A DNA stretch of 32,509 nucleotides from Actinomycetota bacterium (lineage in GTDB: Bacteria; Actinomycetota; Acidimicrobiia; Acidimicrobiales; Ilumatobacteraceae), in the NCBI GenBank assembly GCA_009923855.1, contig RFST01000005.1, forward strand, positions 1-32,509, given 5' to 3'. The position numbers and the translations under genes are program-made. Position 1 is the first letter of the stretch; the number at the start of each line of letters is the position of its first letter. Under the pieces are notes generated by a model, which saw nothing but the letters and a program-made list of their open reading frames with translations, did no database searches and was not told where the DNA came from. This document shows positions 6,188 through 15,121 of this stretch, in pieces.

Positions 6188-8692
6188 TCAGGCACCGATC
6201 GTCGGGACATCCACCGATGTCTCCACACCCGGTGACGGACGCACCGACACTGACGACAACACTGTCGTCGGGTCAACTGGGTCGACGATGACCACGACGT
6301 AGTCGACCGGTGCCGAGAAATCGGTGAGGGTGAACGAGCCATCAGATGCGGTCGTAGCTACCGCCACCGCCGTCGACGCCGGGCCCGCCGCATCGGGCAC
6401 ACGGTGCAGCCGCACCGTGAGCCCAGCGGCCGCCTCAATCACGCGCTCGGGTTCGAGATCGGCATCATCGTCGGCACCCTCACCATCGGGAAGCACTGCC
6501 ACTGCGCGTTCCACAGTGCCGACGACCGATGCCACTGGACCAACGGTCACATCGACAACCACCGGCCCCGGATCGACAATCGTGTCCGGCACCGTCACCT
6601 CGACCACCTCGGTGGTGGCACCCCGACGCTCCACACTCAAGGTGTACCTACCCGGCGCCACACCACCCATGCCGAACGCGCCAGCGGGTGTGGTCACCGT
6701 CATGGTCCGCACCACACGCACCCCATCGGACAGGGTCACCTGCGCACCTGTGACCGGAGTGCCCGCAGCAGTCGCGACCGTGCCCGTCACCGATGAGGTC
6801 GCCGGAACAACTCGCACAACAAGGTCACCACGTCGCGGTACCTCGCGGGAGATCTGCACCTGCTGTGCCGCAGCCCGGCCAGACTCGGGCGCCACGGTCA
6901 CGCTGTAATCGCCCGGCAGCGCCAACCCTTCAACTCTGAATCGTCCCGCGTCCTCACCACTGCCATCGACCGACACCGCCGTGCGCTGCACGCCATCAGC
7001 GGTGACCCGAACAACGACGCCTCCCACGCCAACACCAGCGGTGTTGACAACCCGACCGGCGATCGATCCGGTGGCCGCTGCCAACTCAACATCAACCGAG
7101 GCCGACCCACCTGCTGCAACCGACACACTCGCGGTCTCGGTCGCCAAACCGTCGGCACGAACGGTCACGTTGTACGTCGCCGGTCCGCCGAGGCCTCCAA
7201 TGCTGAACGACCCAACCGCCCCATCGGTCAGGCTGACCGTGCGTCGTTGCACCGTGCCGTCGCCGACAATCACTTCAGCGCCACCCACCGGGCCGAGAGG
7301 GCCCGACACCGTGCCGGTGACCGTCGCGTCCGCACCGAGCACCGTGAGCAGAACCTGATCCACCCGCTCACCTGCCCCAACGGACAGCCGGTGTGCCAGC
7401 ACGTCCTCGCCACCCCTGCGGACGACGAGGTTGTACTCGGCTGGTGCCGCAAGTCCCGACAGACGGAACGCGGTGCTATCGAGAACCCCCGTCACCACCC
7501 GTGCAGTTGGTGCATCGACCACCGGCCGAGCCAGCACCTCGAATGTGCCCTCTTCGGCACCGACGACACGACCGCTGATCTCTGCAACCTCACCCACCAT
7601 CACCAGATCGGCAAGTTCCAACCGTGTCGACGCCGCGACATCACCAGGCGCCACCGACACCGCAACTGCATCCCCGTGGCGGCTAACACCACCGGAGAAC
7701 ACGGTCTCAAAACCCGGAGCCGTCGCACGCAGAACGATGTCGCCCGTCGGCACTCCGCGAACCCTGGCCACACCGTCGGCATCGCTGGCACCCGCAGCCA
7801 ACACCATGACCGGGTCCGAGGCTGCGAGCGCCTCCACACGCGCCCCCACGACCGCTTGACCGGTCGCCGCCGATCGCACCTGAGCCACCATCACCGCTCC
7901 CGGGGTACGCGCCGCCTCCACCGGACGCGGTGACACGATGTCGTCGACCACGGCAGGCTCAGAGTCGCCAAGAAAGCGATCGAGTCCGCCAGCGAGAACA
8001 ATGCCAGCCGATGCCGCCACGAGGACCAGCGCTAGGAGTAGCGAACCGACGACCCCAAGGACCGGTCGACGCACCACGGGAACGTCGATCGTCACATCGG
8101 TGCCCGCATTCACTCCCAGGGTGACAATGGAACGACGAGGGCGACCCACCACCGGCCGGTCGCCCGTGATCGATACCCCGAGCGTGCGCACCGCACCGGG
8201 TTCGACCTCAACCCGCGAGCGCTCGAACGACACCTCCAATGCGCCACGTGGATCGCGTGCAACCGGCGCAACGATCACCGGCGATGCTGCATCGCTGGTC
8301 ACCACCAACCCCACACGCGACCGTCGTCCCCCATCGGCGATGGAGGAATCGGTGGTCACCCTGACCGGTGGTCGATCGACGACGGTCACCGGCAGCCGTT
8401 CGTACACCTCTCTCCCACCGGCATCGACGGAGGTGACCGCCACCACGAACAAGAACTCACCGCTGGGATGATCTGCCGGCACTGACACCGTGGCCGTGAC
8501 ACCCACCGACCCTGATGCCGGCACAGTGGGGGTGGCGTCGTCGAACGTGACCCATCCGTCGGGCGGGCCGAGCACCGCAACACGCACCGGTTGCGCCACC
8601 GGACTTGCATCGGTGTCGACGATGCTGATGTTGACGCTGGCGGTGGCTCCCGCAACGATCTCCAACGAGCCTGGACGCACCCCGATGAACAT
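6188..8692 (-). CDS. Large membrane protein 2: cytoplasmic beta domains, one helix, six carboxypeptidase-regulatory-like repeats
   Basis: An 834-residue protein with no signal peptide. Residues 1-205 form two beta-sandwich-like domains with NEW3/Ig character (SLEIVAGATASVNISI; VEVEPGAVRTLGVSITGDRP). A single membrane helix at about 211-235 follows VVRRP and precedes an acidic segment, which predicts N-terminus inside and C-terminus outside. The exported part holds about six repeats of the carboxypeptidase-regulatory-like fold ('v.G.V....G.pv.Ga.V...dg.....t.dg.G.f.i.gl..g.Y.l.v'). It is a paralog of the preceding 706-residue protein, and its ATG overlaps that gene's stop as TGATG. No enzyme motif is visible. 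Proteins of this build, often annotated 'hydrolytic protein', occur beside actinobacterial eCIS genes as I recall. Anchoring of the particle is an inference. Confidence 0.72.
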   Translation of the reverse strand: MFIGVRPGSLEIVAGATASVNISIVDTDASPVAQPVRVAVLGPPDGWVTFDDATPTVPASGSVGVTATVSVPADHPSGEFLFVVAVTSVDAGGREVYERLPVTVVDRPPVRVTTDSSIADGGRRSRVGLVVTSDAASPVIVAPVARDPRGALEVSFERSRVEVEPGAVRTLGVSITGDRPVVGRPRRSIVTLGVNAGTDVTIDVPVVRRPVLGVVGSLLLALVLVAASAGIVLAGGLDRFLGDSEPAVVDDIVSPRPVEAARTPGAVMVAQVRSAATGQAVVGARVEALAASDPVMVLAAGASDADGVARVRGVPTGDIVLRATAPGFETVFSGGVSRHGDAVAVSVAPGDVAASTRLELADLVMVGEVAEISGRVVGAEEGTFEVLARPVVDAPTARVVTGVLDSTAFRLSGLAAPAEYNLVVRRGGEDVLAHRLSVGAGERVDQVLLTVLGADATVTGTVSGPLGPVGGAEVIVGDGTVQRRTVSLTDGAVGSFSIGGLGGPATYNVTVRADGLATETASVSVAAGGSASVDVELAAATGSIAGRVVNTAGVGVGGVVVRVTADGVQRTAVSVDGSGEDAGRFRVEGLALPGDYSVTVAPESGRAAAQQVQISREVPRRGDLVVRVVPATSSVTGTVATAAGTPVTGAQVTLSDGVRVVRTMTVTTPAGAFGMGGVAPGRYTLSVERRGATTEVVEVTVPDTIVDPGPVVVDVTVGPVASVVGTVERAVAVLPDGEGADDDADLEPERVIEAAAGLTVRLHRVPDAAGPASTAVAVATTASDGSFTLTDFSAPVDYVVVIVDPVDPTTVLSSVSVRPSPGVETSVDVPTIGA

Positions 8693-10812
8693 CAGGACTC
8701 CACCGACGTGATGCTCAGATCCACCACAAGTTCTGACCCCACCACAACATCGACGAGCGTGGACGCAGAACGGCCGTCTGGGGTGGTGACACCGATGGTG
8801 TGCACACCAGGCGACACGTCGGCGATCGCGTAGGCACCCGCTGGGTCATCGGCACTGACCACGGTACGCATCACCCGGCCATCGTCAACCGTGACCACCA
8901 GTCCGCCGGTGCCCACACCGTCAACGCGCACCACACCGGTCACTGCCACCGTGGCCCGTTCAAGAGTGACCAGCACCTCATCAGCACTGTCCCCAGTCAC
9001 GAGATCGATCGCCACTGTGGCAGCCAAATACCCCGGGGCCGACACGCCGACCGTGTAGGTCCCGGGCACCTCCACTCCAGAAATGCGGAACGACCCTGCA
9101 GGCCCATCAACGGTTGCCGTGCTCGATGAGGTGGCCACCCGTTCGAGGTCGCCACCGCGCAACACCACCCGTGCCGAGCCGACCGGCAGTCCCTGGGCAT
9201 CGAGCACTCGACCGCTCACCACACCACGAGCTGCGGCGAGCACAACGTCGTCGAGGGTCGCCTCACCGCCCGCGTCGACATCGACCGCGCGGGACACCGT
9301 CACATACCCGTCGGCGGTAAACACCACGGTGATCGTTCCCGGCGCGGCGATATCGCCCACACTCCACGATCCGGTGACCGCATCGCTGCTCGAGCGCCGT
9401 TCCGTACCGTCACCCAGCACCGTGATCGACACCCCACCGAGTGGCTCACCAGAGCTGTCAGTCGTGCGTCCGAGCAGCGTCGCCGGGGCCGCTTCGAGGC
9501 GTAGTGGCGGCACCACAAATGCCTCGTCCGCATCGGTGCTGAACGACGTCGACAAAGGAATGTGGCCCGGCGCGGTGACCTCCAGGCGGTGACGACCAGG
9601 GGACGTGACCCCATCGATGCGCCCTCGGGCGCGTCGATCGTCGTCGACCTGCAACGACCCAGACAGCACCTCCGACGAGCCGACTGTCGTCAGGTTGTAG
9701 CTCACGGCGGCGACCGGGGCATCCACCGCTATGACCACCTCCGCCGACGATGTGCGGCCGGCCATGACCACTGTGTCGACGTCGACGTCCGTGGCTGGGA
9801 TCACCACCTCGGTGACCTCGACCGCATCAAATCCTGGACGGGAGAAGCGGAACAGATGTGTACCTCCGGTAATTCCCGTCACCGTCCATCTCCCATCGGC
9901 ATCGGTCGCTGTGGTGGCGACCGATGCCTGGGACCCGTCACCGAGATCGCGGAACACGTCGACCACGACCGACGCGAGTGGCACCTCACTCGCGGCATCG
10001 ATGACCCGACCGTCGACCACCGCCGTTGGCTGCACCTCGGCAACGCCGGCGACGAATCCAGGTGGCACTCGTTTGCCGATGACCTCACGGTCTGCGAGGC
10101 CCAGCACCACCAACGCGGTCACTCCGGCGACCACTGCAACACAGCCAGCGACCGCTGCACGCAAGACAGAGCGACGCACCCGTGGACGGTGCATGAACGT
10201 CACGAACTCCTCAACAGGTGCAACTCCGTCGGCCACTGCCGACACCCCGATGAGGCGTCGCACCGGTGTACCGACCCGGCGAGCCGGTGCCGTGATCGTC
10301 ACGTCCACATCGCGTCGCTCTCCGGCCAACAAACGCGAGTGCGTGATCGACAACCGTGACTGGGTCTCACCGGCGGGGTCACGCGTGGAGTACTGGACCT
10401 CGAGTGGGGTGTTTCCCGTGTTGGTGACCGTGGCCGTGGTCGCCGCGCCCACATGACCCGCAACCACTGACGGTGCAACCACTAAACGCATCGACGGTGC
10501 CGGACCAACCACCAACCGAAGGCGATGCACTGCCACGTCATCTGGGTCGCTCACCGAGGTGGCGCGCAGCACCGCATCGTGCTCCCCGGCGACCACGTCA
10601 TTGCCGACATGGACCTCGACGGTGGTCACCACCGTCTCGGCATGTGAGACCCGCACGACCGGCTGTGACGAGGTCAGCCAGGCCGTTCCGGGCAGGTCGA
10701 CGGACAGCGTGAACATTCCCGCCGTCGGCCGGTCATTGTGCAGTTCGACCGCGAGACGCGAGGGGCGACCGGGACGGAGGTCGATGCGGGTGTGGTCAAG
10801 ACCGATCTGCAT
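8692..10812 (-). CDS. Large membrane protein 1: cytoplasmic beta domains, one helix, five carboxypeptidase-regulatory-like repeats
   Basis: A 706-residue paralog of the downstream protein with the same order of parts. The N-terminal ~205 residues are beta-rich (TRIDLRPGRPSRLAVELHND; then SVVAGHVGAATTATVTNTGN, a NEW3-like strand pattern). A membrane helix lies at about 216-239 after RPRVRRSVLR, so the N-terminus is predicted inside. Outside are about five carboxypeptidase-regulatory-like repeats, for example GVVSGRVLDAQGLPVGSARV and TLLGRTTDSSGEPLGGVSIT. It has no cleavable signal and no catalytic motif. The start lies 6 bases after the upstream lipoprotein's stop, and the stop overlaps the next start, so the two paralogs are probably made in fixed ratio. 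Divergence between them is high outside the fold pattern, so the duplication is old. Confidence 0.72.
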   Translation of the reverse strand: MQIGLDHTRIDLRPGRPSRLAVELHNDRPTAGMFTLSVDLPGTAWLTSSQPVVRVSHAETVVTTVEVHVGNDVVAGEHDAVLRATSVSDPDDVAVHRLRLVVGPAPSMRLVVAPSVVAGHVGAATTATVTNTGNTPLEVQYSTRDPAGETQSRLSITHSRLLAGERRDVDVTITAPARRVGTPVRRLIGVSAVADGVAPVEEFVTFMHRPRVRRSVLRAAVAGCVAVVAGVTALVVLGLADREVIGKRVPPGFVAGVAEVQPTAVVDGRVIDAASEVPLASVVVDVFRDLGDGSQASVATTATDADGRWTVTGITGGTHLFRFSRPGFDAVEVTEVVIPATDVDVDTVVMAGRTSSAEVVIAVDAPVAAVSYNLTTVGSSEVLSGSLQVDDDRRARGRIDGVTSPGRHRLEVTAPGHIPLSTSFSTDADEAFVVPPLRLEAAPATLLGRTTDSSGEPLGGVSITVLGDGTERRSSSDAVTGSWSVGDIAAPGTITVVFTADGYVTVSRAVDVDAGGEATLDDVVLAAARGVVSGRVLDAQGLPVGSARVVLRGGDLERVATSSSTATVDGPAGSFRISGVEVPGTYTVGVSAPGYLAATVAIDLVTGDSADEVLVTLERATVAVTGVVRVDGVGTGGLVVTVDDGRVMRTVVSADDPAGAYAIADVSPGVHTIGVTTPDGRSASTLVDVVVGSELVVDLSITSVES

Positions 10813-10818
10813 GACCGC

Positions 10819-11682
10819 TCAGCAGTCGTTGTATTCGAAGGTCCGATTCTCACCGGCTGTCATACCGACCACCGTCAGGTCGGCTGGGTCCGGGGAGCCG
10901 TCCGTGATACCGCCATCGTCATCGACGATCGTGAACGGTTCACCCGACGACACGAGATCGAGATCGATTCCTCCGACCGTGCCATATCCGAACGAGTAGC
11001 AACCACCCCTGAGACTGAGACCATCGATGTCGGCTACGGAGGTGCCGATGCTCACACCATCGACGGTCCGTAGTGCTCCCGCAGCGTCGGTTTGCGACCA
11101 ACCCACAAGCACCAGTTCGGCCGGGCTCGGGCCACCCGCCTCGACGCAGAACTCATTCTCAAAACACGTCTGTCGGCCGTAGGGGTAGGCAAATGAGAAG
11201 TCACCGAATTCGTCGACGTACCTCGAAGCACCCATCACTGGATAGCTGTGGGCGGTGTCCGACAGCGTCGGCCCCAGCACCGCAATCAGAACATCGAGCA
11301 CCGGCGCAATCCCCATTCCGAAGCTCAATGGACCGACGGTGTCGGGCCCCACGAACATCGTCGCTGCAGTCGGCAGTGTGGTGGTCGTCGTGTCAGCCAC
11401 CGTGGTGGTCGGCACCGTGGACGACGGCGCAACGATGTCGGCAACCGGCGTGGTCGTGGCCACCGCAACCGACGTCGCGGGAGCCGGCGGCGCATCGGTT
11501 GCTGTCACCGATGCTGCCGTGATGGCCGTCGACGACTCGGGGGCCGACGTGACGATCACTGCCGACGGTGCGTCCTCTGATCCACAGGCACTCATCACCA
11601 CCGCTACGGCGGCACTCACAAGAAACAGACGGCCAGCCACGACACCAGCCTCGCACCTCACCCGACCGAACACCGACATCAC
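10819..11682 (-). CDS. Lipoprotein of unknown function
   Basis: About 287 residues from a GTG at 11682. An ATG follows directly, and a GTG at 11673 is better spaced from GAGG, so the exact start is open. The signal peptide ends in a VMSAC lipobox, followed by a long Ala/Thr/Val/Pro linker (about 40-110). The folded domain begins near MFVGPDTVGPLSFGMGIAPV. The pattern 'gpl.lGm....v...lG.p......' and the paired Cys (CFENEFCVEAGG; GGCYSFGYG) resemble secreted actinobacterial proteins of unknown function. It ends FEYNDC. It is the second gene of the envelope operon, with 6-base gaps on each side. No enzyme signature is seen. Confidence 0.75.
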   Translation of the reverse strand: MMSVFGRVRCEAGVVAGRLFLVSAAVAVVMSACGSEDAPSAVIVTSAPESSTAITAASVTATDAPPAPATSVAVATTTPVADIVAPSSTVPTTTVADTTTTTLPTAATMFVGPDTVGPLSFGMGIAPVLDVLIAVLGPTLSDTAHSYPVMGASRYVDEFGDFSFAYPYGRQTCFENEFCVEAGGPSPAELVLVGWSQTDAAGALRTVDGVSIGTSVADIDGLSLRGGCYSFGYGTVGGIDLDLVSSGEPFTIVDDDGGITDGSPDPADLTVVGMTAGENRTFEYNDC

Positions 11683-11688
11683 CTCGGG

Positions 11689-12606
11689 TCACTCAGCGGG
11701 AATCTCGCCGTGCACCCACACGGCCGAGCCACGCGGCATGAGATCCTCCGACCAGATCCAATCCATCGCCGCGGTCGACACGCGCACACAGCCATGCGAG
11801 GCCGGATAGTCCGGAATCGAATAGGACCCGTGAACCGCGATACCTCCGTTGAAGTACTTCGGCCGGTAGATCGAACCAAGGTCACCGTCCCACCAGCCCT
11901 CTACACGTTCACGATCGACAGTGAACAGGCCGGGATCGGTGATCGAATCGCCCTGCTCGATCACCGATGGGTCGTTCTGATTCGGCTCCTCGTACGGGAT
12001 CTCCGAACCGGTTGACACATTCAGCACCCACCGCGTCGACCCCTCGACGATCACAAACCCCAGTTGCAGCGACTTGTCGACCTCGAACAGGGTGCCAGCC
12101 TCCGCGCGACCCATCGGCCGTTCGATCGGCCCGGACAGAAGGTCCGCCGTGGCTTGGTCAACCTCACCAGACGTCGTCAGGCCGTGATACTTCTGGAACG
12201 CCATCGTCGCTTGACGGCTCGTGACACCGAATTCACCATCGGTTGACTGCAACCAGAAACCGAGATCCACGAGACGCTGCTGGACTCTGGCAGCCTCCGG
12301 ACCCGAGTCGGTGCCGATTGCGACAAGAGGCTGCGCGAGTGGTGACGCCATCTGGGTCTCGCGCTCGGCGATGGTGGTCGTCGGGGCAGCAGTGGTGGTC
12401 GTCGTCGGTGCCGGGGCGACAGAACTGGTTGTCACAGTTATCTCCGGTACCTGAACCACCACGACCTCGGCCTGGGCCTCAGGCTCAATCAACGTGACCG
12501 CCACCGGTGCCGCCGCACTACTGATCATGGCGGCGCCGCATCCCACGAGCACGAGGGCACCCACGGGAACCGCGGTGAACCACAGAGTGGATGGACGGTG
12601 ACGCAT
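11689..12606 (-). CDS. Lipid-anchored L,D-transpeptidase with peptidoglycan-binding domain
   Basis: A 305-residue lipoprotein if started at the ATG at 12606, which puts the lipobox LVLVGC (Cys 23) in the normal place; an upstream start at 12681 adds 25 residues. A Thr/Pro linker is followed by a PG_binding_1 domain (EAARVQQRLVDLGFWLQSTD ... FQKYHGLTTSGEVDQATADL). The YkuD catalytic domain ends with HGSYSIPDYPASHGCVRVS, the canonical active site with nucleophile Cys at about 273. It forms 3-3 cross-links or attaches proteins to meso-diaminopimelate in the wall. As first gene of an operon with two wall-facing membrane proteins, it could remodel the wall where they act (inference). Confidence 0.93.
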   Translation of the reverse strand: MRHRPSTLWFTAVPVGALVLVGCGAAMISSAAAPVAVTLIEPEAQAEVVVVQVPEITVTTSSVAPAPTTTTTAAPTTTIAERETQMASPLAQPLVAIGTDSGPEAARVQQRLVDLGFWLQSTDGEFGVTSRQATMAFQKYHGLTTSGEVDQATADLLSGPIERPMGRAEAGTLFEVDKSLQLGFVIVEGSTRWVLNVSTGSEIPYEEPNQNDPSVIEQGDSITDPGLFTVDRERVEGWWDGDLGSIYRPKYFNGGIAVHGSYSIPDYPASHGCVRVSTAAMDWIWSEDLMPRGSAVWVHGEIPAE

Positions 12607-12741
12607 CGTGGACTCAACGCTAGAACGCCCGAACCTCGCAATGCCGTCATTGGTGCGCTCTCGCGATGCATCGTCGCCCAATCGTCATGATGTCGCCCTC
12701 CAACAGCGGCGTATGACCAACAATCTGGTATCGATTTTTCA

Positions 12742-12756
12742 CGACATCCGATGTCG
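12742..12756. promoter_or_regulatory. Palindrome just upstream of the P450 ribosome site
   Basis: CGACATC-C-GATGTCG is a perfect 15-base inverted repeat (7-base arms, 1-base centre) lying 14 bases before the P450 start and just 5' of its AAGGGGG Shine-Dalgarno. An AT-rich stretch (ggtatcgatttttcac) precedes it. It is suited to a dimeric regulator (TetR or MarR type) controlling the P450, but no regulator gene is adjacent, so this is inference. Confidence 0.42.
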
Positions 12757-12770
12757 ATGAAGGGGGCGTC

Positions 12771-14138
12771 ATGGGATACGAGCGACATATCAATCATGAA
12801 CTCAGTGTCATGGGATGCCCCATGTCGCTCGACGAGGTCGACCTCTTCGGTGACGGCGCTCAAGAGCACTGGTACGAGGCGTACGAGATCCTTCACCGTG
12901 ATGCACCGGTGCTACGCATTCCGGGCGGCGGCATCACACCAGGCAGCGATGCCTTCGTGCTCACCAAACACGCTGACATCGAGATGGTGGTGCGCGACCC
13001 GGATCGATTCATCAGCCTGACCACCGCACGTCTGCGCCAACTGAGCGAGCAAGGCCTCAGCCCCGAGGAGGTCTACGCCTCCCAGCACAACTTGATGTAC
13101 GCGTCCATGCTGTCGTTGCGACCCACGCAAGAGCTCTACAACCGGCACCGGCGAGAACTGACCGACCCCTGGGTGGGACCCGGAGCATTACGACATCGCG
13201 ACATGATCACAGCGCACGCAAATGATCTGGTCGACGCATGGATCGACAATGACGACGTCGAGTTCATTTCCCAGTTCGCCCGGCCGCTGCCGCAGCGGGT
13301 GATGGCCACCATTCTCGGCTTCCCCCTCGAGGACATTCCCCTCCTGGCCGAGTGGGGCGATGCTGTGGTCACGCCCTTCGTGCATGGCACCGGCCTGCGA
13401 CATGAACTCACACCAGAGCAGAACGCCGAGATGGTGGCCCGTCTCGACGGCTTCCAGGACTACATCTACGACCATGTGACCGCGAAGCGCCGCGACCCTC
13501 AAGATGACATGGTGAGCTTCCTCTGCGGGGTGCACTACGAGGCCCTGGATCGGCCTCTGACCGATCTTGAGATTGCCGGCATCGTCCACGCGATGATCAT
13601 CGGTGGGCTCGAGACCACTCAATACGCCCTCGAGGAGCAGGCCCAGCTGATGTGCGAGCACCCCGGCCTCTTCGACGGTCTTCGCACCGACCGCAGCCGA
13701 CTGCGCAACTTCGTCGAAGAGGGAATGCGCATGCGCTCACCCACCCACGGTCTGTCCACACGGATGACCGCGCACGATGAGGTGTTTCAGGGGGTCGACG
13801 TACCGGCGGGCTCGCTTCTGCATCTACGTTTCGGTGCTGCGAACGTGGACCCCGAAGAGTTCGAATGCCCCTTCGACCTTGACCTCGAACGGCGGGCGAT
13901 CACCCGACACCTCACCTTCTCTGCCGGGCCAAGGGTGTGCCCGGGCGCAAACCTGTCGCGCATCGAACAACAGGCCGCGTGGGGTGTGCTGCTCGACCGG
14001 TTGGATGCCATGGCCTACAGCGACGACAACGACTGGATGCACCAACCCGGCATCATGCTGGGCACACTGCGCCTGAACCTGCGCATCCAGCGCGCCGCCG
14101 AACCCCGAGATCTGGGCATCGGACGTTCGTCGAACTAA
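12771..14138 (+). CDS. Cytochrome P450
   Basis: A 455-residue soluble bacterial class P450. The heme loop FSAGPRVCPGANLSR holds the proximal Cys at about residue 390. The I-helix reads IIGGLETTQYAL, with Glu where most have Asp in the GxDT acid-alcohol pair. FVEEGMRMRSP supplies the ExxR motif. The start is supported by AAGGGGG 5 bases upstream. No ferredoxin or reductase gene is next to it, so electrons must come from elsewhere. It is transcribed alone, divergent from the L,D-transpeptidase operon across 164 bases, and its stop overlaps that of the convergent gluQ gene. The substrate cannot be told from sequence; the nearby catabolic genes hint at a hydrophobic or xenobiotic compound. Confidence 0.96.
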   Translation: MGYERHINHELSVMGCPMSLDEVDLFGDGAQEHWYEAYEILHRDAPVLRIPGGGITPGSDAFVLTKHADIEMVVRDPDRFISLTTARLRQLSEQGLSPEEVYASQHNLMYASMLSLRPTQELYNRHRRELTDPWVGPGALRHRDMITAHANDLVDAWIDNDDVEFISQFARPLPQRVMATILGFPLEDIPLLAEWGDAVVTPFVHGTGLRHELTPEQNAEMVARLDGFQDYIYDHVTAKRRDPQDDMVSFLCGVHYEALDRPLTDLEIAGIVHAMIIGGLETTQYALEEQAQLMCEHPGLFDGLRTDRSRLRNFVEEGMRMRSPTHGLSTRMTAHDEVFQGVDVPAGSLLHLRFGAANVDPEEFECPFDLDLERRAITRHLTFSAGPRVCPGANLSRIEQQAAWGVLLDRLDAMAYSDDNDWMHQPGIMLGTLRLNLRIQRAAEPRDLGIGRSSN

Positions 14139-15043
14139 GCATCACCGGGCACAACCAGGCCGAGGTCCTCACAGGTCACCGTGTGACGCGGCACCTCGGT
14201 GGCGTGAAGAACGCCGACATCGTCCACCCCTAACGATGCGCGCAACCGCGCCGTGACCTGGCCGGCATCGATCCCCGCCGCACCGAGGTCGCTGAGCGAC
14301 GGTGCGCCAAAGCGTTTTGCCAATCGACGACCCTCCGCATCGACAACGAGCGGCACATGCCAATACTCCGGCGTTACCAGTCCGAGTCGTTGCTGGAGAT
14401 GGATATGGCGTGGCGTCGATGAGAGCAGGTCATCACCACGAACCACCTGGGTGACACCTTGGTCTGCATCGTCGACCACGACGGCGAGGTTGTAGGCGGG
14501 CACACCATCGTTGCGTTGCAGCACCACATCATCGACCGCACCGGTGTATCGACCGGCGATGACATCGTCGACGGTGTAGACCTCGGCCGCGGTCCGCAAT
14601 CGCAGAGCCGGTCGCCGACCCTCGCGTTCAAGTTCCTCACGCCGTCGACGAGAGAGCTCGCGACACGTACCGGGGTAGGCGCCGTCGGGCCGGTGGCCGT
14701 GTGGCGCCGACGCGGCGGCGGCGATCTCCGCGCGAATCTCCCGGCGACTGCAGAAACACTCATAGACCTCCCCGGCAGCATGGAGTGTGGCAATGGCGTC
14801 GCGATACAGCTCGAAACGCTCGCTCTGTCGCACCGGTGGCTGATCCGACACCACACCTACCGCTGCAAGATCAGCGAGCTGGCCCTCTTCGTGGGTGCGG
14901 TCGTACTGCACGCGGTCGAGGTCGTCCACCCGGATCAAAAACGCCAGGTCGGCGCCACGCGCCGCCGCTGCCGCTGCGACGGCTGTCCGCAGATTTCCCA
15001 CGTGCAGCTCCCCGGTGGGAGACGGAGCGAAGCGACCAGCCAC
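14135..15043 (-). CDS. gluQ: Glutamyl-Q tRNA(Asp) synthetase
   Basis: A 302-residue paralog of the GluRS catalytic core that glutamylates queuosine in tRNA-Asp. The start is the GTG at 15043, giving VAGRFAPSPTGELHVGN with the HIGH-type motif at 14-17. A longer frame upstream overlaps the divergent HNH gene and has no similarity. The GluQ-specific zinc site is present: Cys 96, Cys 98, Tyr 123 and Cys 127 (CFC ... YPGTC). The KMSKS counterpart is RRLAKRFGAPSL near residue 240. The anticodon-binding domain of true GluRS is absent, and about 300 residues is the family length. It needs queuosine made or salvaged elsewhere in the genome. Confidence 0.93.
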   Translation of the reverse strand: MAGRFAPSPTGELHVGNLRTAVAAAAAARGADLAFLIRVDDLDRVQYDRTHEEGQLADLAAVGVVSDQPPVRQSERFELYRDAIATLHAAGEVYECFCSRREIRAEIAAAASAPHGHRPDGAYPGTCRELSRRRREELEREGRRPALRLRTAAEVYTVDDVIAGRYTGAVDDVVLQRNDGVPAYNLAVVVDDADQGVTQVVRGDDLLSSTPRHIHLQQRLGLVTPEYWHVPLVVDAEGRRLAKRFGAPSLSDLGAAGIDAGQVTARLRASLGVDDVGVLHATEVPRHTVTCEDLGLVVPGDA

Positions 15044-15121
15044 ATCACCATTGTGCGCGCCAGGTCGGACACATGGGAGCATCCAGGGGTGCGACCACGA
15101 CGACGCACCACTGGGCCATCG

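Noticed and set aside
6324-10812. Many long plus-strand frames rich in Thr, Arg and Pro across the two large membrane-protein genes
   Set aside because: All are complements of the repeat-rich minus-strand genes, with low-complexity composition and no start signals.
14459-15121. Long plus-strand open frame leading into the HNH gene
   Set aside because: It is the antisense shadow of gluQ; HNH-family similarity begins only near 15122.
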